The position numbers were made by a program, and so were the translations under genes. A stretch of DNA of 64,000 nucleotides from Leguminivora glycinivorella (taxonomy: Eukaryota; Arthropoda; Insecta; Lepidoptera; Tortricidae). How positions within the stretch are numbered: the stretch's first letter is position 1; every line of letters begins with the position of its first letter. The stretch is from the NCBI RefSeq assembly GCF_023078275.1, contig NC_062990.1, positions 5,471,549-5,535,548 of the forward strand, given 5' to 3'. Positions 59,801-64,000 of the stretch are shown piece after piece. Below the pieces are notes generated by a model. That model was given only the letters and a program-made list of their open reading frames with translations, was not told the origin of the DNA and did no database searches.

Positions 59801-62800
59801 TTATTTAAAGTTTCATTAGGTTGCTCGAGTTTACGTTTTGTGGTCGCTGTCATGTGTCAAAAAGAGGTTCTTACAAATCTGGGACAATAAGAATATGGGC
59901 CAAATTGTCAAAACTGAGGTTCAAAAGTTTCAAGCCTGTGCCGAGAGATGGCAGTCTATGCACTGTGATTACACATTTTACATTCGATCCTCTTTGGTAT
60001 GGATTAGTACATTTGTACTCACCTGTGTGTTCATATGTGAGTATAGCAGCCGTTTCCTCATATAGCCGGCGCCACAAACTAAGCATTCGTACGGCTTCTT
60101 ATCACTGTGCACAAAACGGTGCGTATTGCGGTTGTCGCGAGAGTTGAAGGACTTGCCGCATACCTGTCAAATTATAACATACTGTTAAGACGCTTCAGGA
60201 GCGAAAATGATAAAATGGAAAGGAGCCCCCCTTTCGATTTAGGAATTAACTAGATTTATCGAAAAAAAAAATTGTCCATTAAGAACAACTCAGTTAAAAG
60301 ATATTGAGAAAAAAATCTTTAAAATCGAGGTTCCGCTATCGACTGTTTCCTCCTTCAGAACTTAATCAATCTGAATAACAATGAAATAATCTGTGTCGGA
60401 CCGTTTAGTTTTTTTGGCTAATTGTTACCAATCTTGAGTATCACACCTTTTCTGCGCCATAATGAAAAAGGCCGTCTTTAGAGATTTTTTATTAACTCCA
60501 GCGTCTTTAAAAATAAAAATATCAAAAAAATCAAAACGGTCTGACACCGATAAAAACTATAATAATCTGTGTTGAAAAAATCATTGCTCTATCTTCAAAA
60601 ACCAGGGAGGAAGTAGTCGAGACTCGAGAGCTTATGCATGGAAAACTGACCCCGCCTGTATCGTCTTAACTAGAGGAAAAATAAAATAATTAAATATCAA
60701 ATCTTCGAGAATATAGGTAAGCGCTAGTATTTTAGCGGTAAGAGCGTGCCTTTCAATCGGGAGGCCCGTTGTAACCCCGGCTCGTACGAGCGTTTCGAAA
60801 CTTATGGCGGAATGTCATTATCAAATGACATATATTTTCTTCCACAAATATCAATTTGTGGAAGAAAACATCGTAAGGAAACCGAATTAATTCCAATAAG
60901 GCCTAGTTACCCTTTGGGTTGGAAGGTCAGATAGATGGCAGTCGCTTTCGTAAAATTAGTGCCTAATCTGGGGATTAGTTGTCACATCGGACCCCCCCCC
61001 CCCTCCCCTTGCCTTCCATGAGGCGTGGCGAATGCCGGGATAATTGAAATACCTAGCAGAAGGATAGATGGTGGTGATGATGCATTTCACAAGAATGTCT
61101 TGTATGTACGAATGCTTTCGCATAATATGGCAGCAAATTTAACGGTAACCGTTCTTAAACGGCAACCGGAGTTCCAAGTCATATTGGAAATTCACCAGTT
61201 ACGATGCGCTAACCATGCTAAATTTTTAACTTCTGATTAGCAGAAACGTCTGCAATCGATGCCACTAGGCTTCAAGAATATCCAAGAATATACGGCCAAT
61301 TCGTTAACCAAGTCATGAAATATTATCAAACACAAAATCGCATTCTTAGCGTCTAATAATCGCATTTCGTAAAGAAATTCTCCTGGAATGCCCCTGATGA
61401 TGATGGTGAATGAAGTTGGTGATGGTGATTATTAGGGTGGAGCGAAAAAACACTTTTCTGGAATTAGCAAACCTAATAGTTATCAATCAATGCCCCTTAG
61501 TCTATGAAGCCTTTGTGCAAATTTTCAGATTTTTAAATCAACATCTTCTGCCTCCGCAATAAGTTTGAAATTTTAAAATCTCATACAAACCTGAAAATTC
61601 AACTATTAGATAAAAAATTTTTTTCGGCGGTATTATGTTCAGTATACATTATTGATACATATTATTACAAGAATCTACCAAAAATTGCGAAAACAGCGTT
61701 AAAAATTGCCAATTTTCAGTATTTTAGCGGCTATTTTGGCGAATGTACTGAAACTAGATAAACTTTGGCGATTCTTGACGCTACTTTCGCAACTTTTTGT
61801 AGTTTCTCATAATGATATGTATCAATAACATATACTAAACATAATACTGCCGAATTTTTTTTTGTATCTGAAAGTTGAATTTTTAAATTTGTATGAGATT
61901 TTCAAAATTTCAACCCTAATGCGGAGGCAGAAGATGCTGATTTAAAACGCCGAAAATTTGCACAAAGGCTTCATAGACTAAGGGGCATTGATTGATAACT
62001 ATTAGGTTTGCTAATTCCAGAAAAGTGTTTTTTCGCTCCACCCTAATGATTAGGGTGATGATGATTGATGACATACCTCGCAGACGTAAGGTTTCTCCCC
62101 GCTGTGTATCCTGGCGTGTTTCTTGTAGTGCTCCGGGTACACGAAGGTGGCTTTGCAAATTTCACACTTTAGAGGGCGCTCTCCCGTATGAGATGCCTTG
62201 ATGTGGTAGTCTAATAACCTGAAAAAAGAAATAAGATTTGTACGGATAGTTACCAAAAACTTATCCCATACACTATAAAATGCGACCGCCTAAGAACGCG
62301 CATAACCTACACCACACATAGATGGTGCCACAAGAAATGCCTTGTTGCCATCGATTATTTGTAGATTGGCGTTAAGTGTCACTTTCGTCCCGTAAATCTA
62401 TGTCAAAAGTGACACTTAACGCCGTCTACAAGTATAATCGAAAGCTACAAGATATTTTTTATGGCGCCATCTATGTGTGGTGGAGTGTAAGCGCGTTCTT
62501 AGGCGGTCGCATTTTAATGTATGGGTTGGTATGATCTTCTTATATTTAATCTATGTTGTTACTTACACTCAATACTCAATACAGGCTGAAAATGGTAATC
62601 ATAGGCCCGTGTTGCTCCGTGAAAATGATTTTTGGGTAACTTTTTACGATTGACCCTTACATATTTCAGATAGAAAATATGTCAATCGATTTCGGAATTC
62701 CAGGATCAAAAACTTAAGACACAAATGAATAAAACCGAATCATACCTTCGTCTCTTAAATCGTTTAGGGCACTGGTCACACTTGTAGCGCTTGTCGTCGT

Positions 62801-62884
62801 AATGAGTGGCGCGCTTGTGCGAGTGCAGGTTCGAGCGCTGAGAGAAGGTTGCCCCGCATACGTCACACGCAAATGGACGCTCGC
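47750..62884 (-). CDS. C2H2 zinc-finger protein, 3' part (8 exons, 275 aa)
   Basis: On the minus strand, exons 62884-62746, 62218-62077, 60163-60023, 54361-54281, 53430-53373, 49955-49857, 48568-48486 and 47836-47750 join in phase with GT-AG borders. The first three exons and the start of the fourth encode five C2H2 fingers: CDVC..H-x4-H, CDQC..H-x4-H, CEIC..H-x3-H, CEVC..H-x3-H and CLVC..H-x5-H, joined by TGERP, SGEKP and SDKKP linkers typical of DNA-binding finger arrays. Fingers 2, 4 and 5 are split by introns, so correct joining rebuilds them; this is strong support for the model. The C-terminal half has no fingers: an IVVNQPRVTIQRV segment, an acidic ESTEELELESEG run, then YIGDKKYIL and a closing VRVVQITLPDGNNGWVAINP. 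A nuclear DNA-binding regulator is expected from the family; targets are unknown. The 5' end lies beyond the right edge. I cannot name the orthologue. Confidence 0.88.
48315..48482 (+). repeat. RTE-type LINE 3' end fragment
   Basis: ACTAATATTATAAATGGGAA, CACGGCAAAACGGAGCGATG. The inverse is at 54421-54670 and 57662-57915. It abuts zinc-finger exon 7. Confidence 0.6.
48486..48568 (-). CDS. Zinc-finger gene exon 7 of window
   Basis: Acceptor TGATTATTTCAG, donor GTAGAT. Encodes NLEGALKTESNFLEAV then AEQLGEVESQ, acidic and probably helical. Confidence 0.78.
48987..49364. mobile_element. hAT-1 MITE copy 3, TSD GCCAGAAC
   Basis: TAGGCTTGTGTCGTTC start, CACAAGCCTAATA end; GCCAGAAC at 48979-48986 and 49365-49372. 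Confidence 0.88.
49461..49796. mobile_element. Hairpin MITE (TGGCGCCA family), copy 3
   Basis: Same orientation of the core as 15338; ends 61 bp before the donor side of zinc-finger exon 6. Confidence 0.85.
49857..49955 (-). CDS. Zinc-finger gene exon 6 of window
   Basis: Acceptor AATAATTCCAG, donor GTAAGT. Encodes SQGAVYIGDKKYILQGGKT and a short continuation to DDILT. Phase matches both neighbours. Confidence 0.8.
49960..50858. other. Intron sequence, nothing recognised
   Basis: A GC-rich patch at 50560-50700 has no conserved motif in any frame. Confidence 0.35.
50860..51495. repeat. 120-bp minisatellite, about five units
   Basis: Units with TTCGTCTCAACAAGATCTTTG, GGATCTGATGATGAAGCCGG and CCAGGTCTTGAAACC at 120-bp spacing (first unit 3 bp longer). 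Related to the 3070-3855 array through TCTGATGATGRAGCCGGAAG. Confidence 0.88.
51546..51630. repeat. Partial MITE related to 10402-10534
   Basis: ATTAACACTTTCGAAACCGGGCTC and TAATCGGCTACGCTTCTACG. Confidence 0.6.
51708..52206 (+). repeat. GGTTCCGTAGTTT repeat family, copy 1
   Basis: AACCGGCCAAGAGCGTGTCG to a GGACGGACGG run and ACTACGAAACCCTAAAAA. About 500 bp. Confidence 0.85.
52480..52996 (+). repeat. GGTTCCGTAGTTT repeat family, copy 2
   Basis: Same order of blocks, with GACTACGTAACCCTAAAA at the end. Direct orientation, about 270 bp after copy 1. Confidence 0.85.
53373..53430 (-). CDS. Zinc-finger gene exon 5 of window, acidic
   Basis: Acceptor AATATTTCAG, donor GTGAGT. 58 bp encoding VYESTEELELESEGTAKDG, strongly acidic; phase 0 in, phase 1 out. 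Confidence 0.78.
53475..53704. mobile_element. ~230-bp hairpin MITE
   Basis: GGCACTGGTCCCACCGCGAG...GCTATAAAAACGAACAAATATA is mirrored on the right. CGTGTAAATAAAAGAG / CTCTTTTATTTGCACG forms an inner pair. Confidence 0.82.
53704..53850 (+). repeat. tRNA-derived SINE, copy 1
   Basis: GAGGTCGCGGGTTCGATCCC (B box) follows an A-box-like GGTACGAGC; then GGAACTTATGTACGAAAT and GAAGGAAAACATCGCGAG. A second copy is at 60728. Confidence 0.6.
54281..54361 (-). CDS. Zinc-finger gene exon 4 of window
   Basis: Acceptor GAATTGCAG, donor GTCAGT; 27 whole codons beginning GHLAESIVVNQPRVTIQRV. GC-rich compared with flanking repeats. It donates the final His of finger 5. Confidence 0.8.
54421..54670 (-). repeat. 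RTE-type LINE 3' end fragment
   Basis: CACTCTCCATCCCTTCAACT, GTTTTGCCGTGAAAGACGG, TATAATATTAGTATGGAT. Confidence 0.6.
54726..54850 (+). repeat. AAAGAGGCGCGTTCCT family, copy 3
   Basis: ATCAAATATATGAAAGAGGC, ACACAGTCTAAACTCGTGTAG. Confidence 0.68.
54936..55470 (+). repeat. GGTTCCGTAGTTT repeat family, copy 3
   Basis: AACCGGCCAAGAGCGTGTCG to GACTACGGAACCCTAAAAA, about 535 bp. Confidence 0.85.
55490..57603. mobile_element. hAT-type element, 2.1 kb, TSD ATTAGTAC
   Basis: ATTAGTAC at 55482-55489 and 57604-57611; ends TAGAGGTGTGCGCC / GGCGCACACCTCTA. Subterminal GCCGACGCCGCCG repeats at both sides. The interior (56000-57170) contains open frames I cannot assign. Confidence 0.85.
57662..57915 (-). 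repeat. RTE-type LINE 3' end fragment
   Basis: CCCGCAGCTTCGCTCGCGTT, GGGAAGTGGGGGGTTAGAAA, TATAATATTAGTATGGAC. Confidence 0.65.
58298..58820. mobile_element. hAT-2 MITE copy 2, TSD TAAATTAC
   Basis: TAGGGTTGTAAATAG start and ACAACCCTA end; TAAATTAC at 58290-58297 and 58821-58828. Inverted relative to 39592-40105. Confidence 0.9.
58936..59747 (+). mobile_element. Penelope-like retroelement fragment with inverted repeats, TSD TAAGCGAAATATT
   Basis: TAAGCGAAATATT at 58923-58935 and 59748-59760. Arms of about 333 bp (58936-59268, 59385-59717) are inverted and nearly identical, with an extra 30 bp only after the right arm. The frame in the centre and right arm encodes a GIY-YIG endonuclease C-terminus. 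Inverted terminal repeats and a short one-sided extension are known for Penelope elements. Confidence 0.78.
59268..59600 (+). pseudogene. Penelope-like polyprotein C-terminus (GIY-YIG part), truncated
   Basis: In about 110 codons: WIELHDPKVLSTERHFYSRK, REAIEIKKHRNFNRDEGF and ISSTWNPVINK. Conserved Glu in VREAIEI and NRDxGFxxSxTWxPV are the end of the GIY-YIG nuclease of Penelope-like elements by family pattern. The reverse transcriptase and the nuclease start are missing, so it is inactive. The part after NRDEG lies in the right arm and is mirrored at 59047-59268. Confidence 0.72.
60023..60163 (-). CDS. Zinc-finger gene exon 3 of window (fingers 4-5)
   Basis: Acceptor TAATTTGACAG, donor GTGAGT. 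Encodes VCGKSFNSRDNRNTH and CLVCGAGYMRKRLLYSH. The last zinc-ligand His of finger 5 comes from the next exon (GH), giving an unusual H-x5-H. Confidence 0.9.
60184..60668 (+). mobile_element. TAAGACGCT-end MITE, uninterrupted copy
   Basis: TTAAGACGCTTCAGGAGCGA start and CCTGTATCGTCTTAA end, 485 bp. The complete reference for 35845-36720. Confidence 0.78.
60728..60880 (+). repeat. tRNA-derived SINE, copy 2
   Basis: TAGCGGTAAGAGCGTGCCTT, GGAGGCCCGTTGTAACCCCGG, then GAAAACATCGTAAGGAAACC. A short ATATCAATTTGTGG hairpin is inserted. Confidence 0.6.
61432..62046. mobile_element. 615-bp MITE with ~200-bp inverted ends, TSD TGATTA
   Basis: TTAGGGTGGAGCGAAAAAAC at the left and its complement at the right. 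TGATTA at 61426-61431 and 62047-62052. Confidence 0.85.
62077..62218 (-). CDS. Zinc-finger gene exon 2 of window (fingers 2-4)
   Basis: Acceptor TTCTTTTTTCAG, donor GTATGT. Supplies the His pair of finger 2, all of finger 3 (CEICKATFVY) and the first Cys of finger 4 after SGEKPYV. The donor is 30 bp from the edge of the MITE 61432-62046. Confidence 0.9.
62255..62557. mobile_element. Hairpin MITE (TGGCGCCA family), copy 4
   Basis: ACTATAAAATGCGACCGCCT, ATAGATGGTGCCACAAG and the mirrored ends; core orientation as at 19675. The left end is more diverged. Confidence 0.8.
62746..62884 (-). CDS. Zinc-finger gene exon 1 of window (finger 1, half of finger 2)
   Basis: Acceptor CTGTTTCAG, donor GTATG. 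Encodes GERPFACDVCGATFSQRS and the first Cys pair of finger 2 (CDQCPKRFKRR). It starts two bases into a Gly codon, so at least one more exon ending in a TG-linker lies upstream, outside what I can identify. Confidence 0.88.
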
Positions 62885-62906
62885 CTGAAACAGATAATGC
62901 ATATTA

Positions 62907-63730
62907 TTATCTATAATAAGCAAAGTTCGTAACTACATTTAAAGGGAATAAGAGATTTGTAATATAATACTTTAAATTCTCGAGTTTTGTACACCTTTTT
63001 AAACAACATTTAAAAGGTAGAAATAACATTTTTACCTTGTTTCCAACGTTTCGGCCAGGTTGCACCAAGTTAAGTTTTTTTAAATTAAATGGCCTCAGTC
63101 CATTGGTGGGGACTATTTTGCCAGTGTCAAGGTGATATAAGCTAATTGTTACTGATTTTGGTACGGTAAGTAAGTTTGGTTCGGTAGTTGGCACTTGTAA
63201 ATTGATAGGTAAATTTTACAAGGGCACGTGGACTACCGGTCGTTGACGACAAAAAAGTGGCTAAACGCGTTTCGAGATTAATTCTCCATCAGCTTCTCTA
63301 TAACATTAGTTTACTGCGTAATAAGCTATCGGTATTACACTTTAAACAACATTAATGAGCAAAAGAAGGAGAAATTATTCACGACACGATACCGATAAGA
63401 TGGCGTTCGAACCGGAAGTGACAGGTTGTCTCGGAAGACTGACGTCAACGTGACCAAACTACCCGATATTCGTTTTTATAAATGTTCGGGGTAGACAAAT
63501 ACAATTGGTCTATCTCTACCCGTATTTGTCCAACGTTTATTGTCCACCGTACGACACGCAGCACTCACAACATCCGCGCACAGGTCCAAAACGTTGGAAA
63601 AATTTCTGCGTTAAATTGTCATTCACAAAGGGGGTAATAAGCCACACTGTTCCCACCCTGGTGTTGGTTAGATGGCGCCAAATGTCCTGAAGGAATTGAA
63701 TATATGACGGAAAATTTCCACATTTTTCTG
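62907..63730. other. Intron sequence, nothing recognised
   Basis: No C2H2 finger or other exon was found. 63455-63545 shares CTACCCGATATTC..AAATGTTCGGGG with 42680 and is probably a repeat. Confidence 0.35.
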
Positions 63731-63790
63731 GCATTTACCGTGGCTGTGAACGCTGGTTCGATTCCAGCCTCGGGCACTTTTCTTTCATCG
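63731..63790 (+). repeat. B-box-containing SINE-like fragment
   Basis: CGCTGGTTCGATTCCAGCC fits a T-arm and B box; the rest of a tRNA fold is not visible. Confidence 0.3.
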
Positions 63791-64000
63791 TATTATAAAT
63801 AAGAAATCTGGGCGACCGGTTCTATTTTATTATATTCAATTCAATTTATTGCATAAAATTAACACTGACAGTTAAACCTTACGTGCTAATTAGTTTTGTA
63901 TTTCTTAGGATCTAACATGCAATATACAATATCAAGTACAGTGAAGTGAAACAGTTGATTGTTCATTAATGAAATAAATATTAAATATACGACGACGACA

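Larger units (their letters stand above)
58053..59887. mobile_element. TTGTCCC-end element, copy 2, TA target
   Basis: Ends TTGGTCCCAGACTTGTAAG and, inverted, TTGTCCCAGATTTGTAAG; TA at 58051-58052 and 59888-59889. Inverse orientation of 30100-31652. Interrupted by elements 58298-58820 and 58936-59747. Confidence 0.82.
57920..60005 (+). repeat. AGGATCGAG-end repeat copy split by a nested stack
   Basis: Left part 57920-58052, right part 59888-60000. Joined at one TA they restore the order seen at 40205-40500. Confidence 0.8.

Overview
This is nuclear DNA of an animal with small exons and repeat-packed introns. It is most likely a moth or butterfly, judging from repeats I know from lepidopteran genomes: the CCCAGCAGTGGGAC tail, the CCACGTCGGTGGCAAAC SINE-type sequence, the CCACTTGCACCAAC MITE and the AAAACATCGCGAG SINE body. 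Nothing bacterial is present. Two split genes account for all coding sequence I can support. Almost everything else is transposable element (TE), often nested and often with target-site duplications (TSDs) that can be read directly.

Gene 1 (plus strand, 732-44363) is the 3' part of an ARMT1/DUF89 damage-control phosphatase. Ten exons join in phase to 382 residues; the N-terminal exons lie left of the window. Its large intron (1502-11361) holds a 120-bp minisatellite (3070-3855) and a roughly 6-kb array of a ~99-bp satellite (3855-10055) in which every unit carries a GGGGGC-GAA-GCCCCC hairpin. Gene 2 (minus strand, 62884-47750) is the 3' part of a C2H2 zinc-finger gene. Eight exons join in phase to 275 residues with five fingers and a non-finger C-terminal half; its 5' end lies right of the window. 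The two genes converge, with about 3.4 kb between their stop codons.

Region by region: 0-1.5 kb, a MITE, an exon with a tandem triplication, a second exon; 1.5-11.3 kb, satellite intron and a 0.8-kb foldback; 11.3-25.2 kb, six ARMT1 exons separated by MITEs, a LINE end and hAT-type elements; 25-41 kb, one long intron made of TEs, including a mariner remnant, an inverted repeat with a tRNA-like core, two 509-bp elements with a truncated THAP reading frame and 8-bp TSDs (P-element type), and a LINE copy with an internal inversion; 41-44.4 kb, the last two ARMT1 exons; 47.7-62.9 kb, the zinc-finger gene, with a second 120-bp minisatellite, a 2.1-kb hAT-like element and a stack of nested insertions at 57.9-60 kb that ends in a Penelope-like retroelement fragment with inverted terminal repeats.

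The two genes show no sign of working together. The most informative content is the insertion record: for several elements the unoccupied target is present elsewhere in the same window, so TSDs and insertion order are read rather than assumed. In several places a repeat ends within 10-40 bp of an exon, and in one case a repeat end forms the polypyrimidine tract of a splice acceptor.
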